NCBI RefSeq assembly: GCF_024213375.1
Contig: NZ_JANAVJ010000018.1
Span: forward strand, 1-64,000
Source of the DNA: Paenibacillus sp. MZ04-78.2
GTDB taxonomy: Bacteria; Bacillota; Bacilli; Paenibacillales; NBRC-103111
Direction of reading: 5' to 3'
DNA: 64,000 nt
The notes beneath the pieces are model-generated. The model saw only the letters and a program-made list of their open reading frames with translations, was not told the DNA's origin and searched no databases. The translations under genes and the position numbers were made by a program. This document shows, piece by piece, positions 24,628-32,809 of the stretch. Numbering within the stretch: position 1 is the first letter of the stretch; each line of letters starts with the position of its first letter.

Positions 24628-25593
24628 TCATGCCCGGGACGAATCTTCCCCGCTTTTATCGGCGGCCGCAGGCCGGCCCGGAGCTGGACGCTTCGTGCCA
24701 AAACGGTTCGCCCCAACCACCCCGGCAATGATCATTACCGAGCCGACGAGATGATACACCGTTACCGTTTCGCCGAGCACCAGCGCTCCCGCCGCAATGG
24801 AGACGATCGTGCCGAGATTGGAGAAGACGCTCATTTTGGACGCCTCCATCTTGGACAGCACGTAGTTGGACAAGAGCGAAGTCACCAGCGAGGACAGCAC
24901 GCCCAAATATACAATCGCGACGAGAAAACGTCCGCTGCCGAGCGGCTCGAACAGCTTGCCGAGCGTGCCGTCCATCCCGTGCTTGCCGAGCGAAATGAGC
25001 AGGAACGCGCCGAAGCCGAGCCATGTCGTAACGAAGCTCAGCTCCCAAGGGCTGAACCGTTTTGACAGCGAGCGGGCCAGAACGCTGTATACCGCGAAGG
25101 CGACGCAGGACAGGAACAGCAGGAGCAAGCCGTTCATGTTGCTTACATTGATCGAGCTGCCGTTCATGACGAAGATGAAAACCACTCCGAACACGGACAG
25201 GAAAATCGATAGCTTCTGCTTCGCGTTGGTCCGCTCCTTCAAAAACCAAGAGGCGATCAGCATCGTAATGACTGGCGTGAAGGCATACAGAATACCGCCT
25301 TCGGCAGAACCGGCGTGCACCAGCCCGAACGCTTGAAAAGTGAAGAACGCGACAGGGTAAAATACAGCCAGCAGCAGGACATCCTTGATCCGTTTGTTGC
25401 TGTAGTCGAGCTTGATCCAGCCGACGGCTGCCGGAACGGACATGACGACCGCCGATAGCAGAAAGCGGAACATGAGCGTATCCAGCGGATCTGCCGATTC
25501 CAACGCCTGCTTCGTGAACAAAAACGAAAATCCGATAATAACGGCATTCAATACGGCGCACATGTAAGCAAGCCGCAAGCCTGTAGTTTTCAT
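24628..25593 (-). CDS. EamA/DMT-family transporter
   Basis: A 321-residue protein with ten membrane helices arranged as two EamA repeats (about 10-140 and 152-285). Typical signatures are FSFLFTKQALE, YAFTPVITMLIASWFLKER and the second-repeat end LGETVTVYHLVGSVMIIAGV. It probably exports metabolites or amino acids. The tail of about 30 residues is polar and Ala/Pro-rich. It is monocistronic. Confidence 0.9.
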   Translation of the reverse strand: MKTTGLRLAYMCAVLNAVIIGFSFLFTKQALESADPLDTLMFRFLLSAVVMSVPAAVGWIKLDYSNKRIKDVLLLAVFYPVAFFTFQAFGLVHAGSAEGGILYAFTPVITMLIASWFLKERTNAKQKLSIFLSVFGVVFIFVMNGSSINVSNMNGLLLLFLSCVAFAVYSVLARSLSKRFSPWELSFVTTWLGFGAFLLISLGKHGMDGTLGKLFEPLGSGRFLVAIVYLGVLSSLVTSLLSNYVLSKMEASKMSVFSNLGTIVSIAAGALVLGETVTVYHLVGSVMIIAGVVGANRFGTKRPAPGRPAAADKSGEDSSRA

Positions 25594-25757
25594 AGCTTTC
25601 TCCTCCTCTTCGGATCAAGCGTCGTCTCTCTCCATCCTTATTGTACCAGAGATACCTTAATTCCGGATAAACTTCCGCGCAGCCGTTAAGCAAACGTTTA
25701 GGCTGGCTTTCTTGGAAATTTATCCAGCTGTGCTATACTTGATTTGAGGTGATATCG

Positions 25758-26957
25758 TTGCTTGAAGGAAAAAACAGACTAAGCGTCATTGACGGTCTGC
25801 GGGGGTTCAGCTTGCTTGGCATCTTGATGGCCAATATGATTGCCTTCCAGTATGGAACCTCGGGGAGGAACGAGCTGCAATTCTTCGCGTTGTCCTCGGC
25901 GGATTCTGTCGTGCAGAATCTCGTCAAAATCATCGTTGAGGGCAGCTTCATGCCGATCTTTACGTTTCTGTTCGGGTTCGGCATGATCAAGATGAAAGAG
26001 AGCATGGAAGCGAAGGGGCTGAAAGCCGGGAGGCATCTGGTCCGCCGGTTTCTGATGCTGCTCGGTCTCGGCTTGCTGCACTCTACGTATTTGTGGGAAG
26101 GCGACATTTTGGCTTATTACGGAATCACGGGCTTTTTTCTGCTGATGTTTATGAATCGGAAAGCGAAGACGCTGCTGATCTGGGGGACGATTTTCCTGTG
26201 CCTGTTCGGTCTGCTGGGGCTTGCGCCCAAGGCTCCCGACGATCCGGCCTCGAAGCAGGATCAGGCGCGCATGGAACAATACGTGAAGGATACGAACCAT
26301 ATCTACGGAACCGGCACGTATGAGCAAATCAAGCATCACCGGCAGACGAAGGACCCGTTCGGAATGAATGGCCTCATGAACTTTTTAATGCTGCTGTTTG
26401 CCCCGGTGTTCACAGGGCCAATGTTTCTATTCGGGATGTACGCCGCGAAGAAGCAGTGGTTTGCGGACCCGGACGGAAAGCGAGGCGCTTATTTGAAGGG
26501 GATGCTGATTTTTCTGCCGGCGGGACTGCTGCTGAAATCGCTGAAGCCCCTGTTTCCGGAGCTCGGCTGGGCCGGAATTGGCGAGCTGCTTGGCGGCAGC
26601 ATCCTGGCGCTGGGCTATATTTTCGGCTTTGCCCTGCTCTGCTTGGCTGTGAAGAACTCGCCTTGGCTGCGGCGGTTTGAAGCGGTCGGCAAGCTCTCGA
26701 TGACCAACTATTTGATGCAGACGGTGATCTGCACGTCGATTTTTTACGGATACGGTCTCGGACTGTTCGGCAAGCTCGGCGTCGCGGTCGGCTGCGGATT
26801 GGCGGTTGCCATTTATTTGATGCAGCTCTTCGCAAGCGCTTGGTACGTGAAACAGTTTTCCTTCGGGCCGATAGAGCGGCTGCTGCGCATGTGGACGTAT
26901 TTCTCCTTCGCCGGGAAGCCGAAGACGCGCATACAGCACCCGAACGTCTCCTCCTAG
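25758..26957 (+). CDS. DUF418 multi-pass membrane protein
   Basis: About 399 residues with eight to ten membrane helices. The start RLSVIDGLRGFSLLGILMANM and the C-terminal DUF418 block (FEAVGKLSMTNYLMQTVICT, then FSFGPIERLLRMWTY) identify the YeiB/YxaH-type family, whose function is unknown. A GTG at 25749 sits inside the GAGGTGAT ribosome site, so the TTG at 25758 is the more likely start. It is alone and ends with an intrinsic terminator. Confidence 0.87.
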   Translation: MLEGKNRLSVIDGLRGFSLLGILMANMIAFQYGTSGRNELQFFALSSADSVVQNLVKIIVEGSFMPIFTFLFGFGMIKMKESMEAKGLKAGRHLVRRFLMLLGLGLLHSTYLWEGDILAYYGITGFFLLMFMNRKAKTLLIWGTIFLCLFGLLGLAPKAPDDPASKQDQARMEQYVKDTNHIYGTGTYEQIKHHRQTKDPFGMNGLMNFLMLLFAPVFTGPMFLFGMYAAKKQWFADPDGKRGAYLKGMLIFLPAGLLLKSLKPLFPELGWAGIGELLGGSILALGYIFGFALLCLAVKNSPWLRRFEAVGKLSMTNYLMQTVICTSIFYGYGLGLFGKLGVAVGCGLAVAIYLMQLFASAWYVKQFSFGPIERLLRMWTYFSFAGKPKTRIQHPNVSS

Positions 26958-26981
26958 AAGACGCTCTGATTCGGAACACGG

Positions 26982-27026
26982 AAAAGATGGGTCCCCCCGC
27001 TGCAATAGGGCCGGCCCATCTTTTTA
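26982..27026 (+). terminator. Intrinsic terminator after DUF418 gene
   Basis: AAAAGATGGG pairs with CCCATCTTTT around a 23-base loop, with the T-run as part of the second arm. Confidence 0.8.
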
Positions 27027-27108
27027 CCAAAAATTTGATAAAACTTTCACCCGAAGGTGCTGTATAATAGAACACACATACGAATTATTTACGAAGCGGG
27101 TGATCCGA

Positions 27109-28410
27109 ATGTCATTGCGTCCCTCTTTGATCCAAACGCAGACGTTGAGGGTTCATTTGACACCGCAGCTTAGACAATCCATTCAACTGTTGCAGCTGTC
27201 TGCCACGGAATTATCGGAATATTTGCAGGAGCAAGCGGTGGAAAATCCCGTCCTCGACATCGAGTGGTTCCCCCCGTCGCGAAGCCGGACCGCCGGGTCC
27301 GGCACGGCGCGGCAGGACCATGCGCTGAACAACATCGGCGGGCAGGCTCCGACGCTGGAGCAAACGCTGCTCGGCGAGCTTCGTCTGCTCGGACTGCCCG
27401 AGCCGATACTCCGGATTGCATGTTATTGGGCAGGCAATTTGAATGAAAACGGTCATGTCACGATCTCGCCAGAAGAAGTAGGCGAAGTATTCGACGTTTC
27501 CGCCGCCGAGGTTATGGAAGCGCTTTATAGACTGCAGGACGTAGCCCCGGCAGGCGTCGGCGCGCGAAATTTGCAGGAGTGCCTGCTGCTGCAAATTCGC
27601 AGAGACCCCGGCGCGCATCCTTGGGCGGAGCCGCTCGTCAGCCGTCATCTGGCCGATCTCGGCGCCGGACGGCACAAGACCATTGCGGATAAGCTCGGCA
27701 TTCCGCTGGACGACGTCATGCAAGCGCTCGCTTATATCCGCAGCCTGCACCCCCGTCCGGGTCTGCTGTACGGCAGTACGCAGGCCGCCTATGTCGAACC
27801 GGACGCTTACATCGAATGCGTGCGGGGGCAGCTCGTCATTCGGATGAGCGAAGCCCATTTGCCGCGTCTCTCGCTGAACACGTCCTACCGGCAGATGCTT
27901 GCCGACAGCCTATGTAAAGATACGAAAACCTACTTGCGCCAGCACGAACAGGCCGCGCAGTGGCTGATCCGCAGCGTGGAACAGCGGAAACGGACGCTCT
28001 ACCGTGTCATTGAGTGCATCGTCTCGGAGCAGGCGGCGTTCTTCACGGAAGGCATCGACCGGCTGAAGCCGATGAATCTGAAGGCGGTAGCGGAAAAGCT
28101 GGAGCTTCACGAATCGACGGTGAGCCGCGCCGTGCAGCACAAGGTTGTGCAGACGTCGCAGGGATTGTTTGAGCTGAGCTATTTTTTCTCGGCGAGGCTG
28201 CGGACGGAGGAAGGCGACGCGGCATCAGCCGCTAGCGTCAAAGCGAAGATCAAGCTGCTGATCGAGCAGGAGGATAAACGCAATCCGCTGTCCGACCAGA
28301 AGATTACGGACCTGCTCGTGCAGGAAGGAATTCGGATTTCGCGGCGGACAGTGATGAAATACCGTGAGGAGCTGCATCTTCTGTCCTCCCGGCTGCGGAC
28401 GCAGGCATGA
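27109..28410 (+). CDS. rpoN: RNA polymerase sigma-54 factor
   Basis: A 433-residue RpoN. Region I is glutamine-rich (QTQTLRVHLTPQLRQSIQLLQ). The core-binding region covers about 90-230 (DVAPAGVGARNLQECLLLQ is characteristic). The DNA-binding domain has DVM..LNT-type and MNLKAVAEKLELHESTVSRAV helix-turn-helix. The RpoN box near the end reads SRRTVMKYRE, close to ARRTVAKYRE. The ATG at 27109 follows GCGGGTGAT; a GTG nine bases upstream is less likely. TATAAT at 27063 suggests the promoter. No enhancer-binding activator is in the window. Confidence 0.94.
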   Translation: MSLRPSLIQTQTLRVHLTPQLRQSIQLLQLSATELSEYLQEQAVENPVLDIEWFPPSRSRTAGSGTARQDHALNNIGGQAPTLEQTLLGELRLLGLPEPILRIACYWAGNLNENGHVTISPEEVGEVFDVSAAEVMEALYRLQDVAPAGVGARNLQECLLLQIRRDPGAHPWAEPLVSRHLADLGAGRHKTIADKLGIPLDDVMQALAYIRSLHPRPGLLYGSTQAAYVEPDAYIECVRGQLVIRMSEAHLPRLSLNTSYRQMLADSLCKDTKTYLRQHEQAAQWLIRSVEQRKRTLYRVIECIVSEQAAFFTEGIDRLKPMNLKAVAEKLELHESTVSRAVQHKVVQTSQGLFELSYFFSARLRTEEGDAASAASVKAKIKLLIEQEDKRNPLSDQKITDLLVQEGIRISRRTVMKYREELHLLSSRLRTQA

Positions 28411-28425
28411 AGCGATTTGGTCCCT

Positions 28426-28453
28426 TTGACCGCGTGCAGTATAATGGTATATA
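28426..28453 (+). promoter_or_regulatory. Probable msrAB promoter
   Basis: TTGACC at 28426-28431 and TATATA at 28448-28453 with 16-base spacing, about 50 bases before the gene. A TATAAT at 28440 overlaps the spacer and could be an alternative -10. Confidence 0.5.
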
Positions 28454-28502
28454 CGACTGGACATGAGCATAGCTCCCCAACTTTATCGAAGAGGTGAATC
28501 CG

Positions 28503-29474
28503 ATGAGTCAACAACCGACCGAACTGGCCACGTTTGCCGGCGGCTGCTTCTGGTGCATGGTCAAGCCGTTCGACGAGCTGCCCGGCATCGTTAAGATCGT
28601 ATCCGGGTATACGGGCGGTCATAAGGAAAACCCGACGTATCAGGAAGTATGCTCCGAAACGACCGGACATTTGGAAGCTGTGCAAATTACGTTCGAACCG
28701 GCCGTTTTCCCTTACGAAGATTTGCTTCAGCTGTTCTGGCAGCAGATCGACCCGACCGATGCGGGCGGACAGTTCTGCGACCGGGGGGAGTCGTACCAAA
28801 CGGCCATTTTCTACCATACGGAAGAGCAGAAGCAGAAAGCGGAAGCGTCCAAGCGGGAGCTCGACGCCAGCGGCCGCTTCGACCGTCCGGTCGCGACGCC
28901 GATCCTTCCCGCCTCCGTCTTCTACTCTGCGGAGGACTATCATCAGGGTTTCTATAAAACCAATCCGCTGCGCTACAACTCGTACCGCAAGGCGTCGGGA
29001 CGCGACGATTTCATCAAGCGCCATTGGAATACGCCAGCCGACAAAGCGAAGCTGAAGGACAAGCTGACGCCGATGCAGTGGGAAGTGACGCAAATGAACG
29101 GCACCGAGCCTCCGTTCCGCAACGAATTTTGGGATCATAAGGAAGAAGGGCTCTATGTCGATATCGTCTCGGGCGAACCGCTGTTCAGCTCCCGGGACAA
29201 GTTCGACTCCGGCTGCGGCTGGCCGAGCTTCACGAAGCCCGTCGTACCGGCCCTCGTGCAGGATAAGCCCGACTACAGCCACGGCATGATCCGTACGGAG
29301 GTCCGCAGCCGCAAAGCCGACTCGCATCTGGGCCATGTTTTTCCGGATGGCCCCCAAGATAAAGGCGGATTGCGCTACTGCATCAACTCTGCGGCGCTCC
29401 GCTTTATTCCGAAGGCCGATCTGGAGAAGGAAGGCTACGAAGCATACCTATATTTGTTTGAGGAGGAAAAATAA
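28503..29474 (+). CDS. msrAB: Bifunctional methionine sulfoxide reductase MsrA/MsrB
   Basis: A 323-residue two-domain fusion. MsrA (about 1-165) has the catalytic motif GGCFWC with Cys15, and [11 protein letters not shown]. MsrB (about 178-323) has [40 protein letters not shown] and the active-site stretch [11 protein letters not shown]. The paired CxxC zinc site is absent, as in Bacillus MsrB. MsrA reduces S- and MsrB R-methionine sulfoxide in the cytosol. The ATG follows GAGGTGA. The next gene, an acetyltransferase, lies 33 bases downstream and may be cotranscribed. Confidence 0.93.
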   Translation: MSQQPTELATFAGGCFWCMVKPFDELPGIVKIVSGYTGGHKENPTYQEVCSETTGHLEAVQITFEPAVFPYEDLLQLFWQQIDPTDAGGQFCDRGESYQTAIFYHTEEQKQKAEASKRELDASGRFDRPVATPILPASVFYSAEDYHQGFYKTNPLRYNSYRKASGRDDFIKRHWNTPADKAKLKDKLTPMQWEVTQMNGTEPPFRNEFWDHKEEGLYVDIVSGEPLFSSRDKFDSGCGWPSFTKPVVPALVQDKPDYSHGMIRTEVRSRKADSHLGHVFPDGPQDKGGLRYCINSAALRFIPKADLEKEGYEAYLYLFEEEK

Positions 29475-29507
29475 CCTCGCCGAACGCAGTAGAAAGGAGC
29501 CGGAATC

Positions 29508-30068
29508 TTGTTTAAATACCGCATTGATTCGCAATTGGAACTGAAGCTGCTCGGGCCCGGGGATGCCGGGGATCTGTTCCGGCTGATAGATGACAACCGG
29601 GCCTATCTGCGGGAATGGATGCCTTGGATCGACACGACGCAGACAGAGGAGGACAGCCGCGGATTCATCGAATCGACCCGGCACAAGTGGGCCAAGGGCG
29701 AAGGAATGACCGCAGGCATTCTTGCGGAGGGAAAGCTTTGCGGGGTGATCGACCATCATTCGCTCGACTGGATGAACCGCAAGGTAGCCATTGGTTATTG
29801 GCTGGCCGCCTCCGCTCAAGGCCGGGGGATCATGACCCGTGCCTGCCGCGCGATGATCGATTACGCGTTCGGGGAGCTGAAGCTGCACCGGGTCGAGATT
29901 ATGGCGGGTACCGAGAATACCAGAAGCCGCGCCATTCCCGAGCGGATCGGCTTCACACAGGAAGGCGTGACCCGCAGCGCTCAGAAGCTGTATGACCGCT
30001 ACATCGATCTGACCGTATACAGCCTGCTTGCGGACGAATGGAACGTACAGAGCCCAGACGGCAACTGA
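29508..30068 (+). CDS. RimJ/RimL-type GNAT acetyltransferase (YdaF-like)
   Basis: A 186-residue GNAT of the ribosomal-protein acetyltransferase group. It has the N-terminal FRLIDDNRAYLREWMPW, IGYWLAASAQGRGIMTRACR (acetyl-CoA loop) and the YDRYIDLTVYSLLADEW ending. The start is TTG with AAAGGAGC upstream. It lies 33 bases after msrAB. The substrate may be ribosomal protein L7/L12 or a small amine; it cannot be decided here. Confidence 0.88.
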   Translation: MFKYRIDSQLELKLLGPGDAGDLFRLIDDNRAYLREWMPWIDTTQTEEDSRGFIESTRHKWAKGEGMTAGILAEGKLCGVIDHHSLDWMNRKVAIGYWLAASAQGRGIMTRACRAMIDYAFGELKLHRVEIMAGTENTRSRAIPERIGFTQEGVTRSAQKLYDRYIDLTVYSLLADEWNVQSPDGN

Positions 30069-30078
30069 TGACGAACGG

Positions 30079-30110
30079 AGCGCCTCCACGATTCGAACCG
30101 TGGAGGCGCT
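30079..30110 (+). terminator. Terminator-like hairpin after the GNAT gene
   Basis: AGCGCCTCCACG and CGTGGAGGCGCT make a perfect twelve-base stem around ATTCGAAC, followed by CTGTCTTCT. It closes the msrAB-acetyltransferase unit. Confidence 0.75.
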
Positions 30111-30117
30111 CTGTCTT

Positions 30118-30298
30118 CTAATCGGCCACGATCGTCCTGTTCCTCCCCGCTTCCTTGGCTTGAAGCATGGTCGGCTCGTTGAAACAATAGTTCGGCGGAT
30201 TCTCTTCGTGCAATTTTTTTTCGCTTTCTTCGGGTATGGAGCGGCGAAACTGGAGCGGCAAAGCTCAAGACGAAGGATTTAAGCAGCTCCCGGACCAA
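30118..30298 (-). pseudogene. C-terminal scrap of a GGDEF (diguanylate cyclase) gene
   Basis: On the minus strand ESAELLFQRADHA is followed, after a one-base shift, by LQAKEAGRNRTIVAD and a stop. This is the standard ending of GGDEF domains (ELLQRADEALYQAKxxGRNR). The catalytic GGDEF loop and everything before it are missing. The fragment is therefore dead, but shows that a cyclic-di-GMP synthase gene once lay here. Confidence 0.6.
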
Positions 30299-30301
30299 GT
30301 C

Positions 30302-30346
30302 AAAAATCCCGTCCTGCAGCGAATAACCTCACAGAACGGGATTTTT
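30302..30346. terminator. Bidirectional intrinsic terminator
   Basis: AAAAATCCCGT and ACGGGATTTTT form an eleven-base stem with T-runs in both directions. It ends the minus-strand gene at 30377-30661. Confidence 0.85.
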
Positions 30347-30376
30347 CACATGGACCGCGCATCTTCTGCGGACGTC

Positions 30377-30661
30377 TTAAAAGAAACCTCCACCAAACCC
30401 AAACGGACCAAATCCGCCGAACCCAAACGGGCTGAATCCGCCGAAGGCGAATGGAGAAGTTCCAATAGCGAGCAAATCGAACAAAACGAGCGGAAGGATC
30501 GCTGACGTTTTCACCTGCTTGCCATTGCGGGTGGAAACCATCAATTTGTTACCGTTAATACGCACCAGCTTGCCCTCTACAATCGTTCCGTCTTTCTTGA
30601 CCGCATAAATCTGCTTGCCTACCAGCTTGGCGACATCCTGCTTGCTGACCGCTTTTGGCAT
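30377..30661 (-). CDS. Small protein with Gly/Phe-rich tail, possibly spore-related
   Basis: A 94-residue protein. Residues 1-55 look like a small beta-barrel (VAKLVGKQIYAVKKDGTIVE, GKLVRINGNKLMVSTRNGK). After a hydrophobic stretch (ILPLVLFDLLAIG) the last 25 residues are built almost only of Gly and Phe with Ser/Pro (FAFGGFSPFGFGGFGPFGFG). Such tails are common in spore-coat or surface proteins of Bacillota that form contacts by phase-type interactions. The ATG has GGAGGTG eight bases upstream. No family assignment is possible. Confidence 0.75.
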   Translation of the reverse strand: MPKAVSKQDVAKLVGKQIYAVKKDGTIVEGKLVRINGNKLMVSTRNGKQVKTSAILPLVLFDLLAIGTSPFAFGGFSPFGFGGFGPFGFGGGFF

Positions 30662-30824
30662 ATGCGCACACCTCCGAATAGTAGCGTCGGGCCGTAGCCC
30701 TAATAGATTGGATAGAACGCTATATAGTACGGGATGGACAGCGGGGCTGCTTGTATAAATGCCCCGCCGTCCAAGCAAGATGTGCCTTCGTCCTGTCCTG
30801 CATTTGCAAGTGCCGCCACTACGG

Positions 30825-31049
30825 TCAGCCTCGGCGCAGACGGCCAAGCTCCGTTGTAATCGCTTCGATTTCGCTGATGCTGAATTGATTCTTCCCGGCA
30901 ACCATCTCATAAATGTCGCGCAGCTCTTCGTACTGTTCGTCATTGAGCTGGGAAGCCTTCAGCGCTGCGCCGGAAGCCATCCGCAGCTTTTTCTTGATTT
31001 CTTCAATCATAAATTCCGTGTTTTCAAACGTGTTCGTCGTTAAATTCAC
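30825..31049 (-). CDS. UPF0435 protein (YfkK family, DUF1128)
   Basis: A 74-residue protein with the YfkK pattern: N-terminal NTFENTEFMIEEIKKKLRM, then LNDEQYEELRDIYEMVAGKN, then FSISEIEAITTELGRLR. The GTG at 31049 is preferred because AAGGGTGA lies at the right distance, and it makes the N-terminus match the family; an upstream GTG at 31058 is inside that site. Function is unknown. The family is restricted to Bacillota. Confidence 0.9.
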   Translation of the reverse strand: MNLTTNTFENTEFMIEEIKKKLRMASGAALKASQLNDEQYEELRDIYEMVAGKNQFSISEIEAITTELGRLRRG

Positions 31050-31094
31050 CGGGGTCACCCTTTCGTGCGGCTTTCGTTCTCCCTTTCATTGTAC

Positions 31095-31365
31095 CATGTT
31101 TTGTAGGGGGATGCCCGGTTTAAGCCTCCGACACGGCTAAGGCCGTGGGATTCTTAGCTAGTTAACGCACGCAGGCCATTTCTGTTTTGTGCAGACTGCT
31201 ACCATCTATCACAGGTTGGCGCATGATGTTGATGGCTCCAACTCTGTCGCGGTGTGTGCGATACCCGCATGAACATTGATACGTTCGGTCCATTGCCTTG
31301 ACCGCGAGCGTTCTTGCCTTGTAAAATTCACCCGAGGATAAAGCGAGGAAGCGATAACGCATTAG
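31095..31365 (-). mobile_element. Tail of a second TnpB element
   Basis: On the minus strand 31362-31162 encodes about 66 residues of a TnpB C-terminus, with the zinc-finger half YQCSCGYRTHRDRVGAINIM. The preceding finger half and all catalytic motifs are absent. Beyond the stop lie the hairpin CACGGCTAAGGCCGTG and GGGATTCTTAGC, like the structured right end of IS200/IS605 elements. It differs from the relic at 18293, so it is an independent element. Confidence 0.65.
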
Positions 31366-31394
31366 TGTAATGAAGCATCAGGTCGAAAAAAAAT

Positions 31395-32000
31395 TTACCG
31401 ATCCGGTAACGTCTTATCATGAAGTCCTTCGCACAAATATTTGATGTGCTGCTCTGCCAGCTTTCGAACATCCTGGTACGCTTGGTTGTAATGAATATTA
31501 TACGAGATGAAGCCGTGCATGGACATAAACAAACTCCAGGGCAAGCTGTGCATTTTCTTCTCATTCCCCGGCTGACGGGAGACGACGGCCCGGACGACCG
31601 CGGCGAACAGATCGAGGCATTGCGATTGCTCTTCCCGGGAGTACCGCAGCAGCTCCGGGTCTTTGATCATGAACATAATCTCGTAATGATGCGGATTGTC
31701 CAGCCCGAAGCGGATGAACTCCAGCATCAGCTTCTCCAGCTGTCCGATATCCCCGAGACGGGACCGGTTCAGCATGTCTTTTTGGCGCTCCAGCAGCATT
31801 TTGAAATCCTCGTTGACCAGCGCATAGAACAGCTCCGCTTTTTCGCTGAAGTGGTAATACAATGCTCCGTGGCTATAACCCATCGCCTTTGCGATGCTTC
31901 GCATGGTTAAAGCATGATAACCGTGTTCGATAAAAAGCTGCCGTGCTTCTTCCAAAATACGCGTCCGACTTAGTTCTTGTGCAACTGCTTTTCTTGCCAA
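31395..32000 (-). CDS. TetR/AcrR family regulator
   Basis: A 201-residue repressor. The HTH is RILEEARQLFIEHGYHALTM, then RSIAKAMGYSHGALYYHFSE. The C-terminal domain has the WHG-like segment PWSLFMSMHGFISYNI of TetR_C_13 members. It lies between a TnpB tail and the YvyE-like gene. No target gene or operator is obvious in the immediate flanks. Confidence 0.9.
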   Translation of the reverse strand: MARKAVAQELSRTRILEEARQLFIEHGYHALTMRSIAKAMGYSHGALYYHFSEKAELFYALVNEDFKMLLERQKDMLNRSRLGDIGQLEKLMLEFIRFGLDNPHHYEIMFMIKDPELLRYSREEQSQCLDLFAAVVRAVVSRQPGNEKKMHSLPWSLFMSMHGFISYNIHYNQAYQDVRKLAEQHIKYLCEGLHDKTLPDR

Positions 32001-32053
32001 GTGCCTCCCTCATTTCTATGCGTGATTTATACTAAAAGCCGCCGGCTTCCGCA

Positions 32054-32692
32054 TCACGGAAGCTCGGCATGCTCTACGTAACGTTCTTCTCCATGGATGA
32101 TCGTCCCTTGACCCTGAGTCAAGTCCGTCATCCACGCGGCAAATGTATCCGCTTCCTCAACGAGAGGCAGACAGCTCAACGTCACCTTATCGGTGAAAAC
32201 GGTCTCGCCCATCATCATACCGCGGTTCCGCAGCTCGTTCTCAACCTTGCCGAGCCACGTATAATCGACCTCCACCAGCACTTCCCGGTGAAGCACCTTA
32301 TACACCTGCTCCGCCGCGGCAAGCCCGACGACCGCCCCGTCGGTATAGGCGCGAATCAAGCCGCCCGCCCCTAACATAATGCCCCCAAAATAACGGGTAA
32401 CGACGACGACGACGTTTTTCAGGCCTTGATTTTTAATCACTTCGAGGATCGGCTTCCCCGCCGTCCCGCTCGGCTCCCCGTCGTCGGACGCTTTCTGAAT
32501 TTCGTCGCGTTCTCCGATCATGTAAGCCGAGCAGTTATGCGTGGCGGACCAATGCTCCTTCTTGATGCTTTCGATGAAAGCAACGGCTTCTTCCTCGGTC
32601 TCGGCCGGCTTCGCAAACCCGATAAACCGGGATTTCTTAATGACGATCTCCGCCGAGCCGAATCGCTTAACCGTTCTGTACCGCGTTAACAT
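32054..32692 (-). CDS. YigZ/IMPACT family protein (YvyE-like)
   Basis: A 212-residue protein. The N-terminal Impact domain has KKSRFIGFAKPAETEEEAV, HWSATHNCSAYMIG, SDDGEPSGTAGKPILEVI and TRYFGGIMLGAGGLIRAY, all diagnostic. The C-terminal DUF1949 ferredoxin-like domain covers about 140-205. The ATG at 32692 follows GGAGG. Family members are thought to act in translation or stress; the exact role is not established. Confidence 0.93.
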   Translation of the reverse strand: MLTRYRTVKRFGSAEIVIKKSRFIGFAKPAETEEEAVAFIESIKKEHWSATHNCSAYMIGERDEIQKASDDGEPSGTAGKPILEVIKNQGLKNVVVVVTRYFGGIMLGAGGLIRAYTDGAVVGLAAAEQVYKVLHREVLVEVDYTWLGKVENELRNRGMMMGETVFTDKVTLSCLPLVEEADTFAAWMTDLTQGQGTIIHGEERYVEHAELP

Positions 32693-32809
32693 GGACGTGT
32701 CCTGACGCCTCCTTATCAGGCCGTAGCCTCTGGAACATCCGGCGGCCGGGATGCCTGCAAAAAAAGCAGCCATCCCGGGGGATGAACCGCTTTTTCCGCG
32801 CGCTGCGAG

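Noticed and set aside
24656-25693. A 345-codon minus-strand frame over the EamA gene
   Set aside because: Same strand but a different frame of the EamA transporter, full of Arg and without membrane helices; the transporter frame is clearly the real one.
28179-29357. A 392-codon minus-strand frame opposite msrAB
   Set aside because: Antisense to a complete MsrA/MsrB fusion; no domain found.
30079-30110. Hairpin loop ATTCGAAC resembling a tRNA T arm
   Set aside because: No acceptor, D or anticodon arm is present around it; position after a gene makes a terminator the better reading.
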